A stretch of DNA of 64,000 nt from Cellulomonas aerilata (GCF_007991755.1 NZ_BJYY01000019.1:1-64000); one strand, 5' to 3'. Counted from the first letter of the stretch, positions 20,719 to 29,829 are shown. Notes: generated by a model not told the origin, from the letters alone. Numbers and translations are program-made.

Positions 20719-21615
20719 ATGAAGGTTCTCCTCGTGGGCGCGACAGGCTACGTCGGCGCGGTGGTCGCCGAGCACCTGGCTGCCCGTGGTCATCACGTGG
20801 TCGCGCTGGTGCGACCGGGAGCGGTCCGTCCTCGCCCGCCGCATGCGGCCTCGGTCCGGATCGGCGACCTGACCGACCCCCGGTCCCTGCAGGCGGCCGT
20901 GACGGCGGACATCGACGCCGTCGTCCATGCCGGCGCGCCGTCCGGCCACGCCGGGACCGATGACGCCGCCACGAAGGCGTTGCTGGACCCGTTGCGGGGC
21001 AGTGGTCGAGCGTTCGTCTACACCAGCGGCGTGTGGGTGCTCGGCGCCACCGGCGACGCGCTCGCGGACGAGACCACGCCGACGGATCCGATCGAGCTGG
21101 TGCGGGACCGGCCGGCCATCGAACGTCGCGTGCTCGAGGCGGCGAGGAGCGGAGTGCGATCGGTGGTCATCCGGCCGGCGATCGTGCACGGGCGCAACGG
21201 CGGCATACCGGCGCTGCTCGTCGACCAGGCGCGTGCGCACGGCACCGGGAGGTACGTCGGCGCCGGACCGGTGCGGTGGCCGATGGTGCAGGTGGACGAC
21301 CTCGCCGACCTGTACGTCGCCGCGGTCGAGCGCGCGGACGCAGGATCCGTGCTGCACGCGGTCGCCGAGCACGCCGTCCCGGTGGTGGACCTGGCCCGAG
21401 CGGCATCCGTGGCGGCAGGAGTTCCCGTCGGGGCGGACGCCTGGGACCTCGACGATGCTCGAGCCGCCCTGGGCTCCACGTTCGCCGACGCCCTGGCCCT
21501 GGACCAGGCATGCAGCGCCGACCGCACCCGCCGGCAGCTCGGCTGGACGCCGTCGCGGATCGGCGCCGTCGACGACCTCCTCACCGGCTCGTACACGGCC
21601 CGGGCCGTGGCCTGA
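20719..21615 (+). CDS. NAD(P)-dependent epimerase/dehydratase (SDR) family protein
   Basis: 298 aa. N-terminal nucleotide-binding motif MKVLLVGATGYVGAVVAEHL (GxxGxxG), RIGDLTDPRSL for cofactor adenine binding, VYTSGVWVLG and a downstream extended-SDR C-terminal domain. The usual YxxxK is not clear, so it may belong to the atypical NmrA-like or reductase-like group. ATG 20719 is preferred over GTG 20710 because of the GAAGG spacing. Controlled by the divergent TetR repressor, whose inducer may be this enzyme's substrate (inference). Confidence 0.85.
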   Translation: MKVLLVGATGYVGAVVAEHLAARGHHVVALVRPGAVRPRPPHAASVRIGDLTDPRSLQAAVTADIDAVVHAGAPSGHAGTDDAATKALLDPLRGSGRAFVYTSGVWVLGATGDALADETTPTDPIELVRDRPAIERRVLEAARSGVRSVVIRPAIVHGRNGGIPALLVDQARAHGTGRYVGAGPVRWPMVQVDDLADLYVAAVERADAGSVLHAVAEHAVPVVDLARAASVAAGVPVGADAWDLDDARAALGSTFADALALDQACSADRTRRQLGWTPSRIGAVDDLLTGSYTARAVA

Positions 21616-21674
21616 CGGGCCGACCTCCTTCCCGCATCGCCGTCCATGCTCGACCGACCCACCCGGAGCCCCCG

Positions 21675-21905
21675 ATGGACCCCATGCTCGTCCTCGCACT
21701 GCACCACCACCGCGCCGCCGAGCTGCAGGAGGCAGCCCGCCGCTCCGAACGACGCCGCGCGGCTGCCGCGAGCCCGTGCGGCGCCACGGCCCCCGACAGG
21801 TCCACGGGCATCCGTGCGGCGGTCGCCCGCAGGCGCGGCGACCACCGCGCACCCTGGCGCCACCTGCGGGCCGTCCGCAGCGCCCCCTGCGCACCGTGCG
21901 TCTGA
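21675..21905 (+). CDS. small basic protein, unknown
   Basis: 76 aa, starting MDPMLVLALHHHRAAELQEA and then rich in Arg and Ala (AARRSERRRAAAA), with a C-terminal CAPCV. GGAGC lies about 9 nt before the ATG. The N-terminal pattern of methionine, a short hydrophobic patch, HHxR and a helix resembles small conserved actinobacterial proteins I cannot name. It lies 59 nt after the SDR gene and may share its promoter. Confidence 0.45.
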   Translation: MDPMLVLALHHHRAAELQEAARRSERRRAAAASPCGATAPDRSTGIRAAVARRRGDHRAPWRHLRAVRSAPCAPCV

Positions 21906-22194
21906 CAGCCGTCACAGCTCCCGGTCCGCGTCCGAACGCCGGGACGACCAGCTCCTGGACGGCGCCGACAACCGTGTCCTCGCGCTGTACGCACTCGCAG
22001 GCGTGACGCTCGCCCTGGCGATCCACGCAGTGGTGCACACCACGGGAGCCGGGCGAGGAGCCCTCACGTCACGACGCACGACCCGCGACGCCTGACGACG
22101 GCGGCACCCCACCCACCGTGCCCGGTTGCCTCCTGCGGCGGCCGCGTGCGTCGCTCACACCGCCAGTCGGCGGGTGCCGAGCATGGTCGAGATC

Positions 22195-22548
22195 TCAGGA
22201 GTGCTGGACCTCCGAGACGAGCTCGTAGACGTTGCCGTCGGGTCCGCGGAAGTGCTGCCAGGTGGGGCCGGGCTCTCCCAGCAGCTCGACGCCCGCCTCC
22301 CGCAGCTGCCTGGTCGCCTGGGGGAGGTCGGTGACGGTGAAGCCGACCACCGGCCCGGTCGTGAAGTGCTCCTTGCCAGGGAACTGCCGGCCGAAGACCT
22401 CCACGTGGTTGCCGTCCGGGAGCCTGAAGACCCAGAAGTGCGGCTCGGTGTGGACGAGCCTGAGCTCCAGCACGTGCTCGTAGAAGTGCGCCAGGGCCTC
22501 GGCGCGATCGGTGCGGGTGCCGCTCCAGCCCAGCCCGGTGATCTCCAT
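22195..22548 (-). CDS. VOC family (glyoxalase/bleomycin resistance-like) protein
   Basis: 117 aa. Single VOC domain with two babab modules: ALAHFYEHVLELRLVHTEPH, VFRLPDGNHVEVFG, and FTVTDLPQATRQLREAGVEL ending GPDGNVYELV. The Glu at the ends of both strands is a typical metal ligand. Could be an enzyme or a ligand-binding protein; substrate unknown. Stands alone on the minus strand, divergent from the CPBP gene. Confidence 0.85.
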   Translation of the reverse strand: MEITGLGWSGTRTDRAEALAHFYEHVLELRLVHTEPHFWVFRLPDGNHVEVFGRQFPGKEHFTTGPVVGFTVTDLPQATRQLREAGVELLGEPGPTWQHFRGPDGNVYELVSEVQHS

Positions 22549-22873
22549 GCCTCAGCATGGCGGAGCGTGGCCGGCGGGGCACACCCGCCACGCCTGGTCC
22601 CGGCCGGCGACGCCGTCGGTCGCCCAGTGAGCCGAGGGGGACCGTGGCGGGCGTCCTTACGGAACCCACCCCGGGTGGTTCAGCGCGGGGGGTGGTGCGG
22701 ACCAGCATCGACGTTCGAGATGGTCGCTGCGTCTACGCGGTCGCTGGTCGGTGCGCCGGCGGGTGGCCGCACAGCGCGCCGGCCCTCATGGCCTCGCGCC
22801 CTACCGGCCCGCGCCGGCACGTCCGTCGTCCGTCGGTGCTCGTCCGAGCCCCGCCTGAGCCAGGAGCAGCACG
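22549..22873. other. intergenic region between divergent VOC and CPBP genes
   Basis: 325 nt without a supported gene. It holds an imperfect hairpin at about 22662-22681 (GAACCCACCCC / GGGTGGTTC, one bulge) and AGGAGCA at about 22860-22866 serving the CPBP start. I could not assign either promoter. Confidence 0.4.
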
Positions 22874-23839
22874 ATGCATCCTCACCCCGGACCTCTCCCC
22901 ACCGTCCAGCGGGGTGCTGGCGAGCCGCCCCACACCGAGAACCGGGGGACGACGGGGCGTCCCGACCTCGCAGAGCGGCGGGACGGACGGGTCGTGGCCG
23001 CCGCCTGGGTCCTGACCGTGGTCCTGAGCGGGCTGCCGATGATCGTGCTGGCTGCCGTAGCGGGACGACCGCCGGCGTCCCTGAGCGTCTGGGTGCTGCT
23101 GGGCGTGATCCCGCTGGTCGCGGTCGCCTGGATCTGGCCACCGTCGCGACCGTTGCGGTCGTACTCGGTCGTGATGCTGGCTGCGTTCTGCGTCGGGTAC
23201 GTCCTGCAGCCGGTGCTCGCAGCCTCGCTGCGGGGCGCAGGACCAGTGCTGATCCAGCTCCTGGTGAGCCGGACGGTCGTCGTCCTGCTCGCCCTCGTCC
23301 TCGCGGCTTCCCTCGTCAAGGGACTGGGCCTGACCCGGCACCAGGCTTTCGTGGCCCCGGGGGACCTGACCGCAAGGACCCGGCTTCGGTGGCCGGGCAC
23401 GCAGAGGAGGGTCAGCTGGGCCGTCGTCGCGACCAGCGCGGCCCTGGTCATCTTCGCCCTCGTGGCCGCTGCCGGCTCGCCCGCCTCGGGGCTCGGCGCG
23501 ACGCCGCTGCGGGACGTCCTCCCGTGGACCCCGGTGATCCTCGCCTGCGCGGCGTTCAACGCCTTCGGTGAGGAGGTCATCTACCGCTCCGGCCCGCTGG
23601 CCACCGTGGTGGGAGTCGTCGGGCCTACCCAGGCCGTTCTGCTCACCTCCCTCTGGTTCGGGCTCGCGCACTACGTCGGCTCCGTCCCCGACGGTCTGGG
23701 GGGTGTGGTCGCGTCCGGAGGCCTGGCACTCCTGCTCGGACGGGCGATGCTCGCGACCAGGGGGGTCGCCTGGCCCTGGCTCGTGCACGTCGCGATCGAC
23801 ACGGCAGTGTTCGTCTCCATCGCCCTCGCCACGGTCTGA
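22874..23839 (+). CDS. CPBP family intramembrane metalloprotease
   Basis: 321 aa. After about 40 hydrophilic residues come eight or so hydrophobic helices. The CPBP (Abi/CAAX protease) motifs are present late in the chain: EEVIYR (about 235-240), FGLAHY (about 263-268) and HVAID (about 306-310), giving the Glu, His and Asp/Asn residues of the active site in the membrane. Such proteins serve in bacteriocin self-immunity or peptide maturation; the target is unknown. Convergent with the LuxR-type gene, with only 3 nt between stops. Confidence 0.85.
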   Translation: MHPHPGPLPTVQRGAGEPPHTENRGTTGRPDLAERRDGRVVAAAWVLTVVLSGLPMIVLAAVAGRPPASLSVWVLLGVIPLVAVAWIWPPSRPLRSYSVVMLAAFCVGYVLQPVLAASLRGAGPVLIQLLVSRTVVVLLALVLAASLVKGLGLTRHQAFVAPGDLTARTRLRWPGTQRRVSWAVVATSAALVIFALVAAAGSPASGLGATPLRDVLPWTPVILACAAFNAFGEEVIYRSGPLATVVGVVGPTQAVLLTSLWFGLAHYVGSVPDGLGGVVASGGLALLLGRAMLATRGVAWPWLVHVAIDTAVFVSIALATV

Positions 23840-23842
23840 TGC

Positions 23843-26116
23843 TCAGATGAGGCCCAGCCAGCGCCCGCGTTCGACCGCCTCGGTCCTGGAGACGACGCCG
23901 AGCTTGCGGTAGAGGCTCTTGGTGTAGCCCTTCACGGTGTTGACCGAGAGGAACAGCGAGGCGGCGATCTCACGTTGCGACGCCGGCCCGCCGAGCGCGC
24001 GCAGGACCGACAGCTCTCGATCGGTGAGCTCCTCGTGCAGTCGGCCGACGCGCCGGGCCGCGCGCACGGCGCCACGGCCGAGGCGTGTCTCGGCGGCCTC
24101 CAGCTCCGCTCGGGCACGCGGACGGCAGCCGTCGGTCTGCGCCACCTCACGCGCCCGGCTCAGCGCATCCCGCGCACGCGACCTGTCGCCGACGGCCAGC
24201 TCCGCCTGGGCGAGGCTGGTCAGGGTCATCACCTGCTCCGTGGGGCGACCCCAGACCTCGGCGAGTGCGACGGCTCGGCGGAGGAGGGCTGTCGCGGCGT
24301 CGAGGTCACGGCGTCGGTAGGCGATGCGGCCCTCGGCCAGCCGCAGCCAGGTGAGAGCTGCGGCTGCGGCGTCACCCCATGCGTCCTGCGTGCGCGCGGC
24401 CGTCACCGCCACCTCGCGCGCCACCGCGTGCGCGTGCTCGACGTCGTCGAGGTGCAGCAGGACCATGGCGTACAGCCCTGCGGTCTGCAGCAGCACCGGC
24501 GTGGGGAGCAGCGCTCGGGAGTCGCACGCCCACGCGGTCCGCAGGGTCGCGGCCGCGTCGCCGTACGCGTCGAGGCGCACCTGCGCGGCGGCGAGCGCAC
24601 CCAGCGCGACGACATGACCCGGCTCGGTCGGGTCGACCTCCAGGTCGACGGCCAGGCGGGCATCGGCGAGCGCGGCGGCCGCCTCGTCCTCGCCGGGACG
24701 CCCGTACGCCGCCCGCATCGTCAGGACGCCCGCCAGGGCGCTGTGCCAGCCGTCGATCCGGACGCCGGCATCCAGCGATCGCGCAGCGGTGTCGCACAGC
24801 GCTCGGACGCGGTCCGACCGGCCGCAGAGCGCAGATGCGTAGGCGAGCATCAGGAGGACCTGCGCGTCCAGGGGCGCGCCTCGGGCCAGCGCCCGCTCAC
24901 CCAGCTCCAGGTAGGTGCCGGCGGCCCCGCGCTCGAAGAACCACGACTCGTGAGCCAACAGCAGGCCGGTGGCCGCTCGCAGGTCACCGGCGGCCAGTCG
25001 GTACCGCACCGCCTGCTCGATCTCGTCCCGGTCGGCGAACCAGTCCGCAGCGCGCCCCTGCAGCTCGCGGACCATCGCGGGTGCGCTGCGGTCCAGCTCG
25101 CGGCGCAGGACGTCGCGGAACAGCCCGTGACAGCGGTACCACTGCCGACGGTGGTCGAGCGGTTGCAGGAAGAGGCCACGTCGGTCGAGATCGTCCAGCA
25201 GCGTCGCCGAGTCGTCCTGGCCCAGCACCGTGTCGCACAGCGCTCCCGACAGCTGCTCGAGGACCGAGCTGCGGACCAGGAACCGGCGGTCGCTGCAGGA
25301 GAGGCCCTCCAGGACCTCGTCGGACAGGTAGTCGACGACATGCCGGTCGTCGCCGCCGAACCGTCCCGCCGCTGCGACCGGGTCCTGCGAGCTGACCAGC
25401 GTCAGGGCGACCAACCGGAGACTCGCGGCCCATCCCTCGGTCCGCCGGCAGAGGCTCTCGAGCTCGGCAGCCGGGAGGTGGACCCCGCTCGCCGCCTCCA
25501 GGACCGCCGCGGACTCGGTCACCGTGAAGCGGAGGTCGTCGACCCGTACCTCGGCCAGCTCCCCACGTGCCCGCAGGCGTGCCAGTGGCAGGGGCGGGTC
25601 GGCGCGACCTCCGACCACGAGCTGGACCGTCGGCGGCAGGTAGCTCAGCAGGAGCTCGACACCCTCGTGGACTCGGGGGTTCGTGAGCACGTGGTAGTCG
25701 TCGAGGACCACCACGAGCGGCAGCCGACGGCCGCTGAGGTCGTCCAGCAGCAGCGGGACAGCGGCGGCCAGCGGGTCGACGCCGGGCGCCGACAGCATCT
25801 CCAGGGCTCGGCCGCCCAGTCCCGTCGCCTCCCGCACGGATGTGACGAGGTAGCTCCAGAACCGGTGCGGATCGTCGTCGCCCGCGTCGAGGGTCAACCA
25901 CGCGACCGCTGCCCTCGCCTGAGCACGGACCGCCCACTGCGCCATCAGCCGCGTCTTGCCCCAGCCGGCCGGCGCCACCACCGCGCAGAGCCGTACCCCG
26001 GCAGGTGCCACCTGCGCCAGCAGCCGCTCCCGCTCCAGCTCGTCCTCCCGCGGGGGCGGGACCGTCAGCTTGAGAGCCAGCAGCGGCGCGACCGCGACAC
26101 TCGTCGCCTCCACCAT
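23843..26116 (-). CDS. LuxR family regulator, MalT-like (large ATP-binding)
   Basis: 757 aa. N-terminal STAND-type ATPase: Walker A VVAPAGWGKTRLMAQW and Walker B VVVLDDYHVL; a TPR-like helical middle (about 380-680); C-terminal LuxR HTH LTDRELSVLRALGGPASQRE then VNTVKGYTKSLYRKLGV. These regulators bind ATP and an inducer and then activate promoters. ATG 26116 is used because GCGAGG lies about 9 nt before it; ATG 26125 is also possible. Divergent from a dienelactone hydrolase gene, a likely target along with itself (inference). Confidence 0.9.
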   Translation of the reverse strand: MVEATSVAVAPLLALKLTVPPPREDELERERLLAQVAPAGVRLCAVVAPAGWGKTRLMAQWAVRAQARAAVAWLTLDAGDDDPHRFWSYLVTSVREATGLGGRALEMLSAPGVDPLAAAVPLLLDDLSGRRLPLVVVLDDYHVLTNPRVHEGVELLLSYLPPTVQLVVGGRADPPLPLARLRARGELAEVRVDDLRFTVTESAAVLEAASGVHLPAAELESLCRRTEGWAASLRLVALTLVSSQDPVAAAGRFGGDDRHVVDYLSDEVLEGLSCSDRRFLVRSSVLEQLSGALCDTVLGQDDSATLLDDLDRRGLFLQPLDHRRQWYRCHGLFRDVLRRELDRSAPAMVRELQGRAADWFADRDEIEQAVRYRLAAGDLRAATGLLLAHESWFFERGAAGTYLELGERALARGAPLDAQVLLMLAYASALCGRSDRVRALCDTAARSLDAGVRIDGWHSALAGVLTMRAAYGRPGEDEAAAALADARLAVDLEVDPTEPGHVVALGALAAAQVRLDAYGDAAATLRTAWACDSRALLPTPVLLQTAGLYAMVLLHLDDVEHAHAVAREVAVTAARTQDAWGDAAAAALTWLRLAEGRIAYRRRDLDAATALLRRAVALAEVWGRPTEQVMTLTSLAQAELAVGDRSRARDALSRAREVAQTDGCRPRARAELEAAETRLGRGAVRAARRVGRLHEELTDRELSVLRALGGPASQREIAASLFLSVNTVKGYTKSLYRKLGVVSRTEAVERGRWLGLI

Positions 26117-26309
26117 GGTCCCCATCCTCGCCGAGACGCCGCGGGCGCGGAGGCGCTCCGACACCCGCCGATCCTGCGTTGCTCGACCGGACGGGAGGGT
26201 CCGCGGGAGAAACCTGCCGAGGTTCTCCGGACCGAGCCCGGCGGTCGGCTCCCGGCGGCATGATCGGGCGAGGCGCGTGACGGCGCGCCGGACGACGCGA
26301 GGGAGCGAC

Positions 26310-26888
26310 ATGGCTGAGGTGCTGCTGTTCCATCACGGGCACGGGCTGACGGACGGCGTGCGCGAGTTCGCCGACGCCCTGAGGGCGGTCGGGCACGACG
26401 TCCACGTCCCCGACCTGTACGACGGGCGCGTGTTCGACGACCTCCGGGAGGGGCTCGCCTACGCTAGGCAGGTCGGCTTCGACGCGATCCAGGAGCGCGG
26501 TGTGGCGACCGCCGACGGTCTGCCCAACGGGCTGGTGTACGCGGGCTTCTCCCTCGGCGTGATGGCGGCGCAGCAGCTCGCGCAGACGCGGCCTGGCGCC
26601 AAGGGGGCGCTGCTGTTCCACTCCTGCCTCCCGCCCGCCGAGCTCGGCGGACCGTGGCCCCCCGGTGTCCGGGTCCAGATCCACGGCATGGACGCGGACC
26701 CGTATTTCGCCGACGAGGGCGACCTCGACGCGGCACGGGTACTGGTCCAGGAGACGGCCGACGCCGAGCTGTTCCTCTACGAGGGTGACCAGCACCTGTT
26801 CGCCGACCGCAGCCTCCCGGCCTTCCGCGAGGTGCCGGCCGCGCTGCTCACCGAGCGGGTGGTGCGGTTCCTCGACGGGATCCGGTGA
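26310..26888 (+). CDS. dienelactone hydrolase family protein
   Basis: 192 aa. Alpha/beta hydrolase of the DLH type: VLLFHHGHGLTDGVREFADA, the nucleophile elbow AGFSLGVMAAQQ (Ser in place of the Cys of true dienelactone hydrolases), an Asp region near HGMDADPYF and the late His in GDQHLFAD. Hydrolyses an unknown ester or lactone. GAGGGAGCG precedes ATG 26310. Confidence 0.88.
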   Translation: MAEVLLFHHGHGLTDGVREFADALRAVGHDVHVPDLYDGRVFDDLREGLAYARQVGFDAIQERGVATADGLPNGLVYAGFSLGVMAAQQLAQTRPGAKGALLFHSCLPPAELGGPWPPGVRVQIHGMDADPYFADEGDLDAARVLVQETADAELFLYEGDQHLFADRSLPAFREVPAALLTERVVRFLDGIR

Positions 26889-26958
26889 CGCGGCATCCGG
26901 TGACGGCGCCGGGACCGCTCGTGGTGCACGTGCAGGGAGGCGGACGGAGGGACCGACG

Positions 26959-27381
26959 ATGGACACGAACCGCACCGGGCCGCGCCCCATCGGCTGGTGG
27001 CTGAAGGAGGCGGAGACGGCGCTCGACGAGGCGTTCGTCGCGGCGCTCGCGGGCGACGAGGTCGACCGGCGCGGGTGGCAGGTGCTGGCCTCGCTCGAGC
27101 GCGGACCCATGACCCCGGCCGGGCTGAAGGAGTCGCTGGCCTCGTTCGACTCCTCCGCCACGATCGCGACCCTGCTGCACCACCTGCGCTCACGGGGCTG
27201 GGTCGGCGAGTCGGACGGTCGGCTGCGCCTCACCGAGGCCGGCGAGGCGAAGCACGCCGAGCTGGCTGCGCGGGTGGACGGCGTCCGCGCCCGGGTGGCG
27301 GCGGCCCTGCCCGAGGAGGACCACCAGCAGCTCGTCGCGCTGCTGGGGCGCCTGGTCGAGGGCCTGCGCCCGCCGTCGTGA
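26959..27381 (+). CDS. MarR-like winged-helix protein
   Basis: 140 aa. A MarR-type wHTH occupies about residues 30-105: RGWQVLASLERGPMTP, LLHHLRSRGWV and RLRLTEAGEAKH (wing). The N-terminal helix carries WWLKEAETALDEAF. GGAGGGAC lies about 6 nt before ATG 26959. Likely a transcription regulator with an unknown ligand; 70 nt after the hydrolase gene on the same strand. Confidence 0.8.
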   Translation: MDTNRTGPRPIGWWLKEAETALDEAFVAALAGDEVDRRGWQVLASLERGPMTPAGLKESLASFDSSATIATLLHHLRSRGWVGESDGRLRLTEAGEAKHAELAARVDGVRARVAAALPEEDHQQLVALLGRLVEGLRPPS

Positions 27382-27390
27382 CGGGCGGGT

Positions 27391-28014
27391 TCAGGTGAGC
27401 GGGCGTCCCAGGGTCAGCCCGCCGTCGTCGCCGGTGAGCTCGACGAAGCCCATCCGCCGGTAGAAGCCGATCGCGTGCTCGTTGCGACGCGAGACGCCCA
27501 GGTGCACACCGGGCGAGCCGACGTCGGCGAGCGCGGTGAACAGCGTCTCGAGGAGTCGCCGACCCCAGCCGCCGCCCTGCCACGCCGGCAGCAGGTCGAC
27601 GTGCAGGTGCGAGGGGTACAGCGCCACGACGGCCGGGTCGGCGCGCGGGGGGCTGTGCAGCATCCGCACGATCCCCGCGTCGGCACGGCCGGCGTCGGGG
27701 GCGGCGTCCGCACCGCCCGTCGTCCCGGCGAGGGGGTACCGCGCGCGCAGCGGCGGCCACCACGAGTCCTCGCAGCGGCGCTCGAAGTCCGCCGTGTCCC
27801 GCGCGCCGAGCACGTAGCCACCGACGACGTCGTGGTCGTCGGTGAGCACGAACGCGAGGTCGGGCTCGAGGGCGAGGTACGGGCCGACGTAGACCTCGGC
27901 GAGCAGCCGCGGGTCGGCGTACAGGGCCGACGCGTCCCGGCCGGCGTCCCCGGTGCGCAGGCAGATGTCGTCCAGCGCCGCGCGGTCCGCCGCCCCGGCC
28001 GGTCGGATGGTCAC
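27391..28014 (-). CDS. GNAT acetyltransferase with central low-complexity insert
   Basis: 207 aa. Acetyl-CoA binding motif WQGGGWGRRLLETLF (about 150-164) and C-terminal SRRNEHAIGFYRRMGFVEL are typical of GNAT enzymes. A stretch around residues 105-125 (TTGGADAAPDAGRADAG) looks like an Ala/Asp/Gly insertion. GTG 28014 overlaps the ctaA stop by 4 bp, so it is coupled to heme A synthase. Substrate unknown. Confidence 0.87.
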   Translation of the reverse strand: MTIRPAGAADRAALDDICLRTGDAGRDASALYADPRLLAEVYVGPYLALEPDLAFVLTDDHDVVGGYVLGARDTADFERRCEDSWWPPLRARYPLAGTTGGADAAPDAGRADAGIVRMLHSPPRADPAVVALYPSHLHVDLLPAWQGGGWGRRLLETLFTALADVGSPGVHLGVSRRNEHAIGFYRRMGFVELTGDDGGLTLGRPLT

Positions 28015-28997
28015 CAGGAGCGTTCGCGGAGCGTGAGGACGGTCCACGCCAGCGACGCCGTCAGCAGCGCCGCACCGAGCATGTGCACCCCGACGAGGAT
28101 CTCGGGCAGGCCGGTGAAGTACTGCACGTACCCGACCAGGCCCTGCGCGAGCGTGACCGCGAGCAGGACGACGGCGGCGCGACGCGGCCGGGCGGGCGCC
28201 GCGTCGCGGACGAGCCCCACGACCAGTGCGCCGAGCACGCCGATGAAGGTCCACACGGCGGCGGCGTGCAGCTTGGCGATCAGCACCGGGTCGACCTCGA
28301 ACCGGTACGCGACCTCCTCGTCGCCGCCGTGCGGGCCGGACCCGGTCACCACCACACCCAGCGCGAGCAGGACGACGGCGACCGCGACGAGCGCCTGACC
28401 GGTCGCCCGCGCGCGGGGTCCCACGACCGGCCGGACCGGCCCGTCGCCCTCTGACCAGCGGTACAGCAGCACCGTCGACACCGCGACGAGTCCCAGCGAG
28501 ACGAGCATGTGGACGCCGACGACGGCGGGGTCCAGGTGCAGCAGCACGCTCACGCCTCCGATGAGCGCCTGCACGACGACGCCGGCGAGCGGCACGGCGC
28601 CCAGCCGGCGGTACGCGCGCGACCGGCGGGTGTCCGTGAGCAGGAGCAGCGCCACGGCGATCGCCACGATCCCGACGACCCCGGTGAGGGTGCGGTTGCC
28701 GAACTCGATCAAGGGGTGCCAGGTCGTGGCCTCGTGGAGGACCGGGGTGAACGACCCCGGCTCGCACTGCGGCCAGGTGGAACAGCCCAGCCCGGAGCCG
28801 GTGAGGCGGACCGCGCCGCCGGTCACGACGATGCCGATCTGCACCACGAGGTTCGCGACCAGGACCGCACGCGTCCAGCGCCGCAGACCCGGCCACCGGG
28901 GCGCCGGCCCTGCGGGACCCCGCGGGCCGGGGCTCACCGGCGCCGTCAGCGGCGTGGTGGGAGGGGTGGCGGCCGTCCCGGCCGGCGTGCTGCTCAC
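28011..28997 (-). CDS. ctaA: heme A synthase, COX15/CtaA family
   Basis: 328 aa, eight hydrophobic helices. Oxidises the C8 methyl of heme O to give heme A for cytochrome aa3 oxidase. Family features: GCSTWPQCEPG with the paired cysteines, LHEATTWHPLIEFGNRTLT, GVHMLVSLG, LHAAAVW and GVHMLGAALL, which supply heme-ligating histidines. GTG 28997 is set by TACCGT 6 nt upstream (leaderless). The first 30 residues are Ala/Pro/Thr-rich. Confidence 0.92.
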   Translation of the reverse strand: MSSTPAGTAATPPTTPLTAPVSPGPRGPAGPAPRWPGLRRWTRAVLVANLVVQIGIVVTGGAVRLTGSGLGCSTWPQCEPGSFTPVLHEATTWHPLIEFGNRTLTGVVGIVAIAVALLLLTDTRRSRAYRRLGAVPLAGVVVQALIGGVSVLLHLDPAVVGVHMLVSLGLVAVSTVLLYRWSEGDGPVRPVVGPRARATGQALVAVAVVLLALGVVVTGSGPHGGDEEVAYRFEVDPVLIAKLHAAAVWTFIGVLGALVVGLVRDAAPARPRRAAVVLLAVTLAQGLVGYVQYFTGLPEILVGVHMLGAALLTASLAWTVLTLRERSW

Positions 28998-29003
28998 CCC
29001 TCC

Positions 29004-29009
29004 ACGGTA
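29004..29009 (-). promoter_or_regulatory. -10 element of ctaA, leaderless
   Basis: TACCGT on the minus strand, 6 nt before GTG 28997. The GGAGGG in the spacer touches the start codon, too close for Shine-Dalgarno pairing. Confidence 0.55.
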
Positions 29010-29061
29010 GTCGCCGCCCGACGCCCGCCGGCGCCCGGGAGGTGGGTGACGACGAACGTCA

Positions 29062-29829
29062 CTACGAGCTCCAGCGGAACAGCCGCGCCGCGAGCGCGCC
29101 GAGCACGACGGTCCAGCCGGCGAGGACGGCGAGCGGGCCACCGGCCAGGACGCCGTCCTGCAGCGCGGCGCGCAGCGCCTCCCCGAGTGCGCCGGACGGG
29201 AGGACCGAGGCCACCGCCGCGAGCGGCCCCGGCAGCGCGCCGGCCGGGACCAGGATGCCGCCGGCGACCGCGAGCACCACGAGCACGAGGTTCGCGATCG
29301 CCAGCACCGCCTCGGCGCGCAGCGTCCCGGCCAGAAGCAGCGCGAACGAGGTGAAGGCCGCCGTGCCGAGCAGGACCGCCACCACCGCCGCGCCGATCCC
29401 GGAGGGGTCCGGCTGCCAGCCGAGCGCCAGGGCCACGCCGCCGAGCACGACCACCTGCACCACCTCGACGGCCAGCACCCCGAGGACCTTCCCGGCGAGC
29501 AGGCCGCCGCGCCCCAGGGGTGTGGTGGCGAGCAGGCGCAGCACGCCGTTGCGCCGGTCGAAGCTCGTGGCGATCGCCTGCGACGTGAACGCGGTCGACA
29601 TGACCGCCAGGGCGAGCACGCCCGGCGCGACCACGTCGACCCGCGTCGCGCCGTCGGTGGTGAGCCCGACGACCGTCGTGCGCACCAGGGCCACCAGCAG
29701 CAGCACCGGCAGGATGAGCGTGATCAGCAGCTGCTCGCCGTTGCGCAGGATCGCCCGGGTCTCGAAGCGGGTCTGCGCCAGCACCCGTCGCGGCGCGGGC
29801 GCGGCGCCGGCGCCTGTGGGTGAGCTCAT
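29062..29829 (-). CDS. ABC-2 type transporter permease
   Basis: 255 aa with about six hydrophobic helices: ILRNGEQLLITLILPVLLLV near the start, AVMSTAFTSQAIATSFDRRNG with the typical ABC-2 motif, and LLATTPLGRGGLLAGK. ATG 29829 overlaps the stop of the ATPase gene (TCATC on +). With that ATPase it makes an exporter, commonly found beside ctaA and sufR in actinobacteria; the cargo is unknown. Confidence 0.88.
   Translation of the reverse strand: MSSPTGAGAAPAPRRVLAQTRFETRAILRNGEQLLITLILPVLLLVALVRTTVVGLTTDGATRVDVVAPGVLALAVMSTAFTSQAIATSFDRRNGVLRLLATTPLGRGGLLAGKVLGVLAVEVVQVVVLGGVALALGWQPDPSGIGAAVVAVLLGTAAFTSFALLLAGTLRAEAVLAIANLVLVVLAVAGGILVPAGALPGPLAAVASVLPSGALGEALRAALQDGVLAGGPLAVLAGWTVVLGALAARLFRWSS

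Noticed and set aside
21906-22095. Possible short hydrophobic protein (LALYALAGVTLALAIHAVV) after the 76-aa gene
   Set aside because: No good start codon or ribosome binding site; the frame is open by chance from further upstream.
22158-22176. Small hairpin after the VOC gene as a terminator
   Set aside because: Stem of only 5 bp plus a bulge and no T-tract; too weak to call.
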